Assembly: GCA_025558095.1 (NCBI GenBank)
Contig: JAIVFI010000009.1
Span: 310,001-374,000 of the forward strand
Origin: Hyaloraphidium curvatum
Lineage: Eukaryota > Monoblepharomycota > Hyaloraphidiomycetes > Hyaloraphidiales > Hyaloraphidiaceae
DNA: 64,000 nt
Direction of reading: 5' to 3'
The notes under the pieces were generated by a model. That model made no database searches. It saw only the letters and a program-made list of their open reading frames with translations, and had not been told where the DNA came from. The translations under genes and the position numbers were made by a program. Every line of letters begins with the position of its first letter. Within the stretch, counting starts at the first letter, position 1. Below, one piece after another: positions 12,063 through 23,734 of the stretch.

Positions 12063-15000
12063 ATGACGACCGGCGAGGAGGGCGAACGCCCGGCGACGAT
12101 CTTGGAGCTCTTTTGGGACCTCGCCTCGTTGGATGCCGCGGTCCGTTTGGCCGCCGCGGAGAAGCTGGTGACCGCCCTCGACGGTTTCCAGCAGGACTTT
12201 GAGCCGGCCGAACCCTCGGACGACGAGTCCGAGGAAGAAAGCGGCGCTGATGCGGTGGCCAAGGCCAAGAAGGCCGAACGGACCTTGGACGCGCTGTGCG
12301 CCCCGGACGTCTCCTACTCGGTCAAGCGGCTGATCCGCGGCCTCCCCTCCTCGCGCGAAGGTGCGAGGCAGGGATTCGCCGTGGCCCTCACAGAGCTGCT
12401 GGCCAAGCTCCCATATCTCTCTCTTGGCACTGTTCTGGACCTGTTGGCAAAGTACACGGCCACGACGGGTGCCATGAAAGGCCAGGAGGAGAAGGAAATG
12501 CTCCTCGGCCGCCTGTTCTGTGCCATGGCCATCGTGGAGGCTCGGGTTCCCGGACGGCGTGACACGAGCGAGGCCGACATTGTCCGCCTCGTCGAGCTCC
12601 TCCTTGCCTGCGCCAGTGCGAAGAGCTACCTGATCGAGCCTGCCTACGCCGTTCTCGTGATGCTCCTGGATCAGATGAAGGCGAGGGGCGATTCGTCGAC
12701 GGAGCTCGCGGACAAGGTGGTCCGCACGGTGCTGAAGGACGGTTTGCCCACATTCGAAGACGTTTGGTTCGCCGTCGAGGCCCAGCGGACGTTTCCAGAC
12801 CTTGACTGGCCTGGGATCATTCCCACCCTGAAAAAGGGCAGGCCTCTCCACCCTGCCAGCCTTTCTCAGGTCATCGACATCTTTATGGAGTCTTCGCACG
12901 TCCATCCGCGCCTGCATAGGGGATGGGAGACCATCTTGGACCTTGTTTTGGCGGCGGGATCGGTTGCGGGCGAGGACTCGTCGCCCAGGAAGGAAAAGAA
13001 GTCCAAGGGCAAGGTGATCGGCCTCGACGAGTTTTGGAACCAGCTCGTTGAAGGTGTGATCCCTGGGTTTCTGTGATTTCGGAGTTCGTGCTCACCCCTT
13101 GCTTCCAGAGCGCCTGTTCAACTCCTCACACGAGCGCAAGTTCCTGGCCCTCCGTCTCTTTGAGAAGCTCCTCCCGCGCCTGACCCCGGAGCAGATCCCG
13201 CGCGTGTTCACCCCCAACTTCCTCCGCACGCTCGCCAACAACATGGGCGACGCCTCCAACTACCTCCACAAGGCCGCGCACCACGCGGTACGGGCCGTGC
13301 TGGAGGCCACCAAGGAGCGCCGCCACCTGGCAGTGCCCTTTGCCACGCGGCTGCTCTCAGCCAACCCCTCGTTCGACCGTAAGAGCCGGAGCAAGACGGC
13401 TGAGGCGCTCGTGGCGGCCATGGACCCCGAGGGCTCGGCCGAGTTCGCGGGCTACCTCAGGCGGGACTTCCTGCGCCCGCCCGAGGGCGGGTTGGGCACG
13501 GACGCGCACAGGCGGTGGTGTGCGGACCAAATGGCCGCGCTCGTGCGGGCCAGGCGGGCGGCGCTGCCGCGCGAGGCGGCCGCCGCGACGCTGCGGTTCT
13601 TGTTTGCCTGCGGGCTGGTCGAGACGGACGATCTCCCCGCCGAGACGGCCGAGGAACTGCTTGGCGATGCCGAGGGCCCGGAACCCGCCCTTTCGGCAGA
13701 TTCGAGGGCCGCGAGCAGGGACCGGTTCCTCGCCGCGCTCTCGGAGCTGTGTACCCCGCAGCACACGGGCGGCAAGGGTCCCGCCGCTGACCCCGCTGAG
13801 GATGCGGGCCCCGCGGAAGAGAGGCCCGCGGCCTACTGGGCTCGGGAGATGTGCGCCTTTGCTGCGGACATCGAGGCCCGCGAGGGCGTCGAGCTGCTCC
13901 GCCCGCTGTCCGAAGCCGCAGCCGAGGCGCGCAAGCGCGGCACCAAGCTTGTCAAACGAATCCGCGAGCGCCTCGCGGCCGGCCCGGGCAAGGCCGAGGC
14001 TTCGCAGCTAGCCGCGCTCGAGATGCTGGTGCTGCACATGGTCCTGCAGCTCTACTTTGAGCCCAAGGAGGCGCAGGACCTGCTCGGCGAGCTGGAGGAA
14101 TGCTTCCAGAAGGGCTTGTCGGACAAGGCGGTCCCGCGCAAGCGCAAGTCGGCCGAGATGGAGGACGGGGCCGACGGCGCCTCGCCGCAGTCTGTGGAGG
14201 TGATCGTCGACATTGTTCTCAGCCTGCTCTCGCGGCCTTCGGCCTTGCTGCGCAACGTGGCCGAGCAGGCCTTCCGCGCGTTTTCGGCGGGGCTTACCCC
14301 GGCGGCGGTGGACCTGGTGCTGGCGGTGTTGGAGGCCAAGGATGGCGCCGCAGATGGCGTCGTGGAGTTGACGGACGACGAGGATGAGGAGGATGGGGGC
14401 GAGGAGGACGACATGGAAGTGGACGAGGAAGATGGGGCGTCGGAGTCCGGATCGTCTTCGGGCGGATCTGAAGTGGACAGCAATGACGAAGAAGAAGGGG
14501 ACGGCGAGGAGAACGGGGTGCTGGACCAGGAGCTACAGCAGCTGCGCGCGGACCTCGCCAAGGCCATGGACGCCGAGGATCTGATCGCTTCCGGCGACGA
14601 GGGCTCGGACGCCGAGAGCGAGGACATGGACGACGATCAGATGGCGGCGTTCGACGAGAAGCTGGCCGAGGTGTTCCGCAACCGCAAGAGCGCCAAGGGC
14701 GAGCGCCAGAGTGGGTCATCCGCGGGCCAGGGATCCTCGCATTTGGCTGACGCATGCCTGCAACAGACGCCAAGAAGCAGCTCGTCCACTTCAAGCTCCG
14801 CGCCCTGGACCTCCTCGACATCCACTTCCGCCGCACCCCCGACTCCCCTCTGGCGCTGCGCTGCGCCGTCTCCCTCCTCGAATCCCTCCGCCGCACCCCC
14901 ACGGACGCCGCCTCGGCACCCCTGCGGGACAAGCTCTCCTCCCTCCTCCGCAACCGCGTCCTCAAGGCCAAACCCGCGCGCGACCCCACCCTCGCTTCGG

Positions 15001-15737
15001 ACGCCGAGTCGGCCCTCTCGCGCGCCCTCGAGCTGGCGTCCCGCGCGCCCGACGCCCCCTTCGCCTCGCTCTGCTCCTCCGCCTGCCTCCTCGCCCTTCG
15101 GCAGTGCGATCCCGCCGCCGGCGCCCGCGCCTACGCGGGCGCGCTGGCCGCATTTGTTTCGGGCAAGGGCGGATACCGCGCCGCGCTGTTCCTCAACCTC
15201 GCGGAGCGCAACCCGCCCGCGGCGTGGGCGGTGCTCAGGGAGGCGGCGGGGGGATTGGGGAGGGGGAAGGGGTATCCCCTCGCGCAGGCGTACGGGTTCG
15301 CGGCGGCGGCGTTCCAGAGGCTGCCCAAGGAGGTGGGCTGCGCTGCGCTCGGAGGGCGATCGGGTGCTGATCGGTTGCCGCAGGCGTCCGAGGAGGAGAA
15401 GGAGGCAGCCATCGGAGTGCTGCGGGAGCTGGCCGGTGCCGCGGCCGAGGCGTTTTCGGGTGGCCAGAAGGGGAAGGAAGCGGCGGGCAAAAAGGACAAG
15501 AAGGACAAGAAGGCGAAAAAGGCCGCGGACGCCGAGTCGCCCGCGGTCCCCGCGCTGCCCGCCGAGCGGCGCAAGGAGATACTCAAGCACCTCCTTGCCA
15601 TGGCGCGGCGGGCGCGCAACCTGCTCGGCGACGGGTGGGAGGCGGCCAAGGGGTCGCTTGGGCTGGACAAAGCCGCGGCGGCGGCGGGATCGGAGGACAA
15701 GGTGCGGGGGCTGGCGGGGCAGCTGGCCGGGCTGTGA
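12063..15737 (+). CDS. POL5: POL5 / MYBBP1A (DNA polymerase phi) homologue
   Basis: POL5/MYBBP1A is a nucleolar HEAT-repeat protein that supports rRNA transcription and 60S assembly, despite its polymerase name. The ATG at 12063 starts MTTGEEGERPATILELFWDLAS, followed by the family pattern DAAVRLAAAEKLVTAL. Exon 1 carries YSVKRLIRGLPSSREGARQGFAVALTELL, the most conserved segment. It ends near 13066, where an intron of about 43 nt joins it to ERLFNSSHERKFLALRLFEKLL. Exon 2 runs to about 14710 and has a long acidic stretch (EDEEDGGEEDDMEVDEEDG) near 14380. Exon 3 starts near 14768 (DAKKQLVHFKLRALDLLDI), probably has one more intron near 15335-15390, and ends with a Lys-rich KKDKKDKKAKKA stretch. 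Total length is around 1190 residues, typical for the family. Confidence 0.85.
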
Positions 15738-15920
15738 GGGCCGTCCGAGGCTCGGGATGTGTATGGGTGAACGCTCAATTGATGACTAGAAATCCAGCAT
15801 AAAGTCCGAGTCCGGCCGCCAAAGTATGTACAAGATGCCAAATCGACGATCCCGCGCGTCAATGTCGTGTGAATGTACAGGTGGAGTTGTGGGGGCGAGC
15901 TTGGCCGCGCCCGCGCGTTG

Positions 15921-16498
15921 TCATGCGACGTCGCAGAGCAGGTTCCGTTCCTGGGCACCGCGTAGGACGAGGTCAGTCGCTCGACGGATGGACGAGCTAC
16001 GCCCGGCTCCCACCATGATGAACCGCCCCTCCTTGTACCGCTGGCTGCTCTCGCTGGCGTGCAGGTACTTCCAGCCGAGGATGGTGCAGCACGACTTGCA
16101 CAGGATGTCGCAGACGACGTGCGGGCCGGTGGTCATGATGCGCTCCGCGGGGGGACCTTCCAGCACGTTGTACACCCTGTCGAAGAGCCAGGCGCGGCCG
16201 TGGTGTCCTGTTCCGATGGAATCGGAGAGGTGGGGGATCGATCCATCAGTGCTGTTCGGCGGCGCGGGGGCGGCCACGGCCCACCCTGGAAGCTCTTCGA
16301 GATGACGTGGTGGTGCAGCGACAGGTGGATCCCGCAGGACGAGCAGGCGAGGATGCGGTGCTCGGGGTGGTAGTGGTGGCCGGGGAATGCGCGCGAGGGC
16401 GAGCCGAGGGGGGATGCGGGGTCGTCGTCGATCGATGCCCGCGAGTCCGAGTCCGAGTCGGACGGCGGGTCGAGGTACACGCGCTGTATGATGCCCAT
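15921..16498 (-). CDS. Yippee-like zinc-binding protein (MOH1/YPEL)
   Basis: Yippee proteins are small zinc-binding beta proteins with a conserved pair of CxxC motifs; the yeast member is MOH1. The ATG at 16498 reads MGIIQRVYLDPPSDSDSDSR, a Ser/Asp-rich leader. It is followed by the Yippee core: HRILACSSCGIHLSLHHHVISKSFQG. An intron around 16230-16285 leads to HHGRAWLFDRVYNVLEGPP, then GPHVVCDILCKSCCTILGWKYLHASE and SQRYKEGRFIMVGA. CSSC and CKSC are the two zinc knuckles. The last residues extend past the usual core and end at 15921. The family identification is very firm; the cellular role of Yippee proteins is poorly defined (E3 ligase-associated in yeast and animals). Confidence 0.92.
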
Positions 16499-16750
16499 CT
16501 GTGTTTCTGGGGTGTGGGCCGGTGCCGGGTGGCGGGGCTCCGGGATGTGGCTTCGGGCGCGGGCGGGGGCGGGGCGACAGGACGCCGCCCGGGATCGGCA
16601 GCCCGCGATGTGTGCGATCGGGGTGCCGCTCCCGGCGGCGGAAAAGGGGCGGACCGGGGGTGTCGTGACCTATCGGCTGCACACGGAGCTTGCGCCGGTG
16701 CGCTGCTGGCTGATCGCCTTCTGATCGGTTTCGTCGCGCAGGTGCGTCCG

Positions 16751-19661
16751 ATGTTCGGGGTGCGGCGCGGCGTGTGCCCGCGGCGGCCCCGGGCAGCCGA
16801 TGCGCGGCTCGCGGCGGCGACGTTTGTCGCGGCGGGCGGCGACGGCGCGGGGCAGCCGCCCGCGGCGCGCGTGTTCGGGCGGCTGCGCGGCCTGCTGGCG
16901 CTGCGGCACCCGCACGTCGCGCGGCTCGTCGACGCCGCAAAGGGCCGCCGCGACAGGCTGTACGCCGTGAGCGAGCACTGCGCGGACGACGCGGCGCGGT
17001 GGCGCGCCGCCTTCTCGGGCCACGCGCCGCTGCCCGCCGTGCGCGCCGCCGCATTCGAGCTGCTCGCCGCGCTCGTCTTCCTGCACGACAACGCCATCGC
17101 CGTCGGCAACCTGTCGGCACGCAACGTGCTGCTGGCCGGCGGCCCGGGCGCCGTCGACGCGTTCCCGCACCGCGTCAAGCTGGCGGCCTGGGCGCTCTGC
17201 CACGCTTCGGCCGGCGGCGCGGACGTGGCATTCCCCGTCACGGACCCATTCACGGTGCCGCCAGAGGCCGTCGCGGACCCGGGACACGTGCCGGACGCCG
17301 CGGCGGACGTGTGGGCCTTTGGCGTGCTGCTCGTCGAGCTGTGGACAGGCACCTTGCCGCTCTTTGCGCCCCCGGCGGCGCCGGATGAGGGACCCGACGC
17401 GTTCCTGGAGCGCATTCGCGCGTCGTTGGCCGCGGTGGCCGATTTGGCCGACGTGCCGGACCCGTCGGGCCCGCGCGCGGGCGGCCACCCGGCGCTGGAC
17501 GACTTTTTCGCCGACGCGTCGGTGGACCTGCAGCTGCGCGACCTCGCGGCGTCCTGCCTGCGGTGCGACCCCGCATCGCGCCCGTCTTCCGCGGAGCTCT
17601 TTTCCCACCCCTTTTTCGACGCGCACCCGGCACCGCGGGGCGTGCGCGACCCCGAGGATGCCGAGGCCTTTTCGGACCTGCTCGAGGACGACTTCCTCGA
17701 CGCCCCTCCCGCCGCCCCGCCGGACCCCGTGGCATGCCTGGACCTCGCCACGCTGTACCACCTGTGGCGCCTGGCCGGAGGCGACCTCGACGCCGAGCTC
17801 TCGCGGCAGGGCGCGCTGGCGTTCCACCCCGCCGTCGCCCGGGTGCCGCGGCTGGCGAGGCTGGCGGCGCAGCCCGAGGATGCGGCGGCGGACGCGGGCA
17901 TGTCCGATCCGGCGAGGGCGTTCTGCGACCGCGCGGCGGTGCTGGACACTTCGAGGCTCGAGGAGCGGCTGCGGCAAGCCGTCCCCGCGGCCAACGGGCC
18001 GGCGAAACCCCCGCGACGGACAGCGGAGCAGCGGGGCAGCTCGCCCTTCTATTGGGACGATCCGTTGCTGCTTGACAGATCGGGCGCGGGGAGGACGACG
18101 ACGGAGCTGGAGCGGGATCCGGTGCACCAGATGGCCAAGCTCGAGGAGTGGAGGGACCTGCTGCTCGCCTGGCCCGCAAACGCGGACGATATCGCCGCGG
18201 CTGCAAAGGGCGGCATCCCTCCGGTATGTCTGTCCCTCCTATCGCGCTTCTACCCACACGCTGACCTTCCCATCACGCAGCTCCTCCGAGGCCGCATCTG
18301 GGCCGCACTCCTGGGCATCCGCGGCGACCCCTCCGTCGCCTACGGCTTCCACGACCTCGCCGCCGACTCGGACGCCGACCGCCAGCTGGACCTCGACATC
18401 CCGCGCTGCCACCAGTACGACGACGCCATGGCCACGCCGCAGGGCCACGCGGCGCTGCGGAGGCTGCTCAAGGGGCTGCTGGCCGCCGAGAGGGGGAGGG
18501 TGGTGTACTGGCAGGGCATGGACTCGCTGGCGGCCACGTTCCTGTCCGTGAGCTGGGAAGACGAGGCGCTGGCCTTCTGCTGCTTCAGGGCGTTCGTGGA
18601 GAGGTACCTGGCGAGGTTCTTTGTGCACGACAATTCGACGACCATCCAGGAGTGGGTGGCGCGCGGGCAAGCCGCCGGCGGCGTGGCTTCTGACGCTCGT
18701 CCGGTACTGTTTCTAACCCACAGGTACATGATCTCGTTCCGGCACATCCTGTCGTACCACGACCCCGAGCTCTCCACTTACGCCGACCGCATCGGCCTGC
18801 AGCCGGACCTGTTTGCAATCCCCTGGTTCATGACGCTGTTTGCCCACGTCTTTTCGCTGGGCAAGGTTCACCATCTCTACGACAAGGTTCTCGTTGGGCC
18901 GCCGGGGCTGCCGCTCTTTGTCGGGGTGGGCGTGCTCAGGCAGATGCGTGACAAGCTGCTGGTGCGGGACTTCAACGACGTGCGTTCCACTTTGTCGCTC
19001 TTTGGCTCTCTGCTGACGTGCCGCACAGTGCATGCTCCTCTTTGCCGACCTCCCCGACACCATCGAAATCGACGCCTGCCTAGACGACTCCCTGCGCATG
19101 CTCCGCTGCACCCCGCCCACCCTCCTCCCCCCGGACCTCGCCCCCCGCAACCCGGACCCGACCGACCCCGCGTCGGTCGACCCGCTGCAGCGCAAGCGCG
19201 AGCTCGCAGGGCGCATCTCCCTCCCCGACGCCGCCGCGCAGCGGCAGCACGCGCTGCTCCTGGACGTCCGCGGGGAGGACAGCTGGACCACGGCGCACGC
19301 GCTCGGCTCCGTGGGGGTGTTCCCGCCGCGGCCGCAGGGGATCAGGGGGTGGCTGCACGCGGTCGGGGAGGCGTACGGCTACATCACGGTCGTAGGGGAC
19401 GAGGAGAACGACGGGATGGCGGTGGGTCGGCGGGCGTTCGCTTCGGTGGATGCTGCGTGCTGACGGCGTTCGTATGGACAGTTCTGCGAGGCGCTCGTCC
19501 GCGCGGGCTTTTCGCGCGTCGCGCTTCTTAATGCCCCCTTCGACGAGGTTGGAGCGAGGGGCGAGCTCCCCCTGTGCCCGTGCGAGGGCGCGGCGGAGGT
19601 CTACGGCTCGGGGGCCGAGCGGACTGTCGTTTTGAGGTGCCAAGGGGTCAATGTCCAGTAG
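16751..19661 (+). CDS. TBCK: TBCK: pseudokinase + TBC (Rab-GAP) + rhodanese-like protein
   Basis: TBCK joins a kinase-like domain, a TBC Rab-GAP domain and a rhodanese-like domain; it acts on membrane trafficking and growth signalling. The ATG at 16751 begins MFGVRRGVCPRR. The kinase-like part (about residues 40-300) has VGNLSARNVLL where kinases have HRD-x-K-xx-N, and KLAAWAL in place of DFG. It is therefore a pseudokinase, as in animal TBCK. Next come LATLYHLWRLAGGDLDAEL and the TBC domain, with LLRGRIWAALLGIRG, LDIPRCHQYDD, VYWQGMDSLAATFL and AIPWFMTLFAHVFSLGK. The rhodanese-like part starts near 19240 (HALLLDVRGEDSW) and ends at 19661 after a final short exon. Introns are near 18222, 18690, 18980 and 19425. 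The stop is 29 bp from that of the converging phosphorylase gene. Confidence 0.9.
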
Positions 19662-19690
19662 CTGATCCATTCCCGCCCGAGATGGCACAA

Positions 19691-22600
19691 TTAAACACTA
19701 GAGATACCCAAACAAAAGCTTACGTCACCGGGCACTGCGGAGGGGCAGCGATGAGCGAGGATCCGCGGATCAGTGACCTGACCGAAACGTACGGGCTCGA
19801 TGTGCCAGATCTCCCGGGCATAGTCCTCGATCGAGCGGTCCGAAGTGAATTTGCCCATTCCGGCGGTGCAGAGGAGCGACTTCTTGGCCCACGACGTCTT
19901 GTCCTTGTACGCCTCGCGCACGTGCTTGTGCGCCTCGAGGTACGAGTCAAAGTCGGCGTTGACGAGGTAGTAGTCGTTCTTCGGCTCGATCGTGTCTGGA
20001 GAACAGCGCGTTTAGAAGCCAGCCTGAGCAGGCGACCGAGGAAGCCCACTGAGCAGGGGGTCGAAGACGCGGCCGTCGCCGAAGGTGCCGTGGCGGATGA
20101 CATCGCAGACCTTGGCCACCTTGGGGTTCATCTGGTTCTGGCCGTTCCTGTTGGCCTGGCGGATGCCCTCGACCTCGGGCGTGAGCACGCCAAAGAAGAA
20201 GATGTTGTCTGCAGGGGAGGGTAGAAGCTCAGCACCTCCACGAAATACCAGCCCGGATGAATCCCACCCTTGCCGACCTCCTCGCCAATCTCAATGTTGG
20301 CGCCGTCGACGGTGCCGAGGATGATGCCGCCGTTGAGCACGAACTTCATGTTGGACGTGCCCGAGGCCTCGGTGCCGGCCGTCGAGATGTGTTGCGAGAT
20401 GTCGTTGGCCGGGATGATGACCTCGGCGAACGAGACGTTGTAGTTGGGCAGGAAAACGCACTTCATCACCGAGCTGACGTCGGGGTCGTTGTTGACCACG
20501 TTGGCGACCGAGTTGATGAGCTTGATGACGAGCTTGGCGATGAAGTAGCCCGGCGCGGCCTTGCCGCCCAGCATGACCACGTGCGGCGTCTCCTTGGCGC
20601 GCTCTTCCGGGGTCATGGCCTTGATCTCGAGATAGCGGTGGATGACGCCGAGGATGTTCATGAACTGGCGCTTGTACTCGTGGAGCCGCTTGACTTGGAT
20701 GTCGAACATGAAGGTCGGGTCCACCTCGACCCCGGTGGCCTGCTTGACGAACTCGGCGAGGCGGATCTTGTTGACGTGCTTGATGTCCATGATCGTCTTG
20801 AGCACCTCGGGATCGTCGGCGTACTTGCGGAGCTCGGCGAGCTTGTTGAGGTGCTTGAGCCAGTCGTCGTTGCCGAGCTTGGAGGTGATGAAGGACGAGA
20901 GCTTGGGGTTGCACTGGTTGAGCCAGCGGCGGGGGGTGACGCCGTTGGTCACGTTGACGAACTTGCCATCCCCGTAGAACTCGACAAAGTCCTTGAAGAT
21001 CTGCGGGGGCGAAGGATGCGTCAGCTCACCCTACACACTACTGCTCGTTTGACGGAGCCCACGGTGGTCTTGATCAGCTCAGAGTGGAGAGCCGCGACGC
21101 CGTTGACCTTGTGGGAGCCGACAATGGCCAGGTAGGCCATGCGGACGTACTGAGGGTAGCCCTCCTGGATCAGCGACATCCGGGCAAGGCGGTCGTTGTC
21201 GCCGGGGTAGCGCTTGCGGATCTCCTCGACAAAGTACTGGGGAGGATGATCAGCGAATGATGCGGCATCGCGAAGCAATCAGCCCACGTAGTTGATGTCG
21301 TAGATCAGCATCATGTGGCGCGGCAGCAAATCGGCAATCAGGGGCACGGCCCAGCGTTCCAGCGCCTCGGGCAACACGGTGTGGTTCGTGTAGGAGTAGG
21401 TGCTCGTCCTGTGGCGGGGTCCGTCACCGCGATGGCCGCTGCCTCCGGCTTCCCGTTACCCACACAATCTCCCAGGCCTCCTGGAACTCCAGACCCTCCT
21501 CGTCCACGAGAATCCTCTGCAGCTCCACCACGCCGATAACGGGGTGGGTGTCGTTGAGCTGGATCGACACCTGCGACGGGAAGTCCGACCACGGGCGGTT
21601 GGTCTTCTTAAAGCGGCGGATGATGTCCTGGAGCGACGCGCAGACGAAGAAGTACTGCTGCTTCAGGCGAAGAATCTTGCCCAGCATGAAGTTGTCGTTG
21701 GGGTACAGCACTGGTAGGTGGCGGACAGCGCTTAAGCAACGGGAAGCGAACGGCACGGTGGCGCTCACCGGCGGAGATGTTCTCGGCCGACTTCTGCTCC
21801 TCCACGGCACGGTCGTAGTTGCCCTCGTTGAACGACGAGAAGTCGAACTCCTTCTGGGGCTTGGCGCCCCACAGCCGGATGTTGATGCAGTTCTTGGTGT
21901 GGAACCCGGGGATAGGCACGTCGTAGGCCACGGCCAGCACACGCTCGCCGCCCTCCCAGTAGTGCTTGTCGTCCTCCTTCCGGACCCAGCCGCGGAACCG
22001 GACGTCGTATGTGACATCGGTACGCTCAATCTCGAAGGGGTTCCCGTAGGCGAGCCAGTAGTCGGGGACCTCGACCTGGTAGCCGTCGATGATCTTCTGC
22101 TTGAAGATTCCGTACTCGTACCGGATGCCGTAGCCCCAAGCGGCGTAGTCCAGCGTAGCAAGGGAATCTGAAGTCGACGATCGAAGGCAAGTCGAACACA
22201 AACCAATGACGCGTCAGCACCCCTCCCGGCACGTTGCCCGGACAAAACCCACCCATGTAGCAAGCAGCAAGGCGGCCGAGACCTCCGTTCCCGAGCGCCG
22301 CGTCCACCTCGTCGTTGATCAGGTCCTCGATCGTGAACCCGAGCTGGTCCAGTGCCTCCCTGAACTGCTCCTTAGCGCCCAGGTTCAGCATCGCGTTGTC
22401 GAAGAAGCGGCCCATGAGGAACTCGAGGGAGAGATAGTAGACACGCTTCGGGTCCTGGGAGGTGTGGAACTGCGGGTCGACGCGTCGGAAACACGCGGAT
22501 CAGTGGACGGCTTATGGCACAGATTGCGGGGCGCGGCGACCAACCTGCTGCGTCGCGTTCCAGCGGTCCACCAGACGGTCACGGACCGAAAACGCGGCAG

Positions 22601-23053
22601 CCTGGTAGGCCGCAAACTCGTCCATGTTGTACGCTTGGCGGGCCTGTTTGGGATCGGCGGGGATCGGCGTCAGCGCCCCGTGCAGCATGCTGATTGCCTG
22701 AGGCGACACCCACCAGGGTCTTGACGACATGGAAGCAGAACGACTTCTGGATGGCGTCGATACCTGCGGGGGGGCGCGATTCGCAGCGGGGCGGGCGGGC
22801 GGGGTTTCGGGGTGTTGGGAAGGTACGGCCAGACTCGTCAGGGCCAATCCCGACGCGAACCGCGCGTCGGCCCACTGTTGTCCTCGGGCGTGGTCCACTT
22901 CTGCCACAGCGGGAACGAGGCCTGCGGCGGCGTCCACCTGCTGGCCATGGTGGGCAGCACGCCGGTGAAGGAGCGCTTGAGGTCGCCCTTCGCGGACTTG
23001 CGCGAGACGGGGCCCGCGCCGGGGCCGCCGAGCGGCGACACGGGCGACGACAT
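19691..23053 (-). CDS. GPH1: Glycogen phosphorylase
   Basis: This cytosolic PLP enzyme releases glucose 1-phosphate from glycogen. The ATG at 23053 starts [20 protein letters not shown]. Exons follow with [40 protein letters not shown] with [16 protein letters not shown], and [21 protein letters not shown]. Further exons carry [36 protein letters not shown], and [15 protein letters not shown] followed by [22 protein letters not shown]. The cofactor site is [16 protein letters not shown], in which the Lys carries PLP, followed by [10 protein letters not shown]. The last exons include [22 protein letters not shown] and [17 protein letters not shown], ending at 19691. At least nine short introns can be seen. 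A Ser-rich leader ([18 protein letters not shown]) could be a regulatory phosphorylation region, as in fungal and animal enzymes. Confidence 0.93.
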
Positions 23054-23338
23054 GGCCTGCGGGGGCGGAGAGGCGCGGCGCGCGAGATGTCGCGGGGCCC
23101 GCGGGGTGGCGCGTCAGTTGCGATTCGCCCCGCATGCAAATGCCGCGCGCCCGCAGCCCGGGATCACGCACGGCGCTGGCTCCGGCGACAAATGAAAGTC
23201 GCTAGGCGGCGGGGGCGCGCGAGATGCGGCGGGGATGGCCCGGGAAACCGCGTTCCTGGTGTCACAGGGTCCGGCCACAACTTGGGCCACAACAGAGACC
23301 TGATGTGCGCGAACTCCCGCACCAACCCAGCCCAGACC

Positions 23339-23695
23339 ATGACGTGGAGCCCGTTCCCGATCCCCACCGCGCCGGTGGACTTCGTGGACGGCCTGCGCAC
23401 GATCGCCGGGTCCGGCGATCCCGTCAGCCGCACCGGGCTCGCGATCCATGTCTACCTCTGCAACCGCTCGATGAAGGACCGGGCGTTCTATTCCGCGGAC
23501 GGGAACATGCTCATCCTGCCCCAACAAGGGACGTGGTGGTCCAGACCGAGCACGGGATGATGAGCGGGGCCGTCAACGAGTTCTGCGTTGTGCAGCGCGG
23601 GGGATCAAGTTCCGTGCCATGCTGAGGGGAGGCCTGCGAGGGGCTTTGTCTTCGAGTGCTACGAAGCTCATTACTCATTGCCTGATCTTGGGGTA
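23339..23695 (+). pseudogene. Truncated duplicate of homogentisate 1,2-dioxygenase exon 2
   Basis: This block nearly matches 37405-37764 of the complete homogentisate dioxygenase gene in the same window, in the same orientation. The first ~190 bases are identical by eye. The copy then has a 1-base deletion near 23532, a 2-base insertion near 23600 and a 4-base loss near 23625, giving several frame breaks. Only an internal piece of one exon is present, without start, active-site end or introns. It stops at the bases GGGGTA, which in the parent straddle the exon 2 donor. It lies behind the glycogen phosphorylase promoter. It is a non-functional fragment. Confidence 0.9.
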
Positions 23696-23734
23696 GGTTC
23701 GACCGGCCGGAATGCGCTGTCGAATATCTCATTT

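Noticed and set aside
12006-12917. Long minus-strand open frame opposite the POL5-like gene
   Set aside because: It is the antisense of a well-supported HEAT-repeat exon and lacks recognisable protein features. High GC produces such shadows.
16246-17994. Very long minus-strand frame opposite TBCK
   Set aside because: Its composition is Ala/Arg/Ser-rich with no domain, and it overlaps two well-supported genes.
19574-21135. Plus-strand frames over the glycogen phosphorylase region
   Set aside because: They mirror conserved phosphorylase exons, including the PLP site, so they are antisense artefacts.
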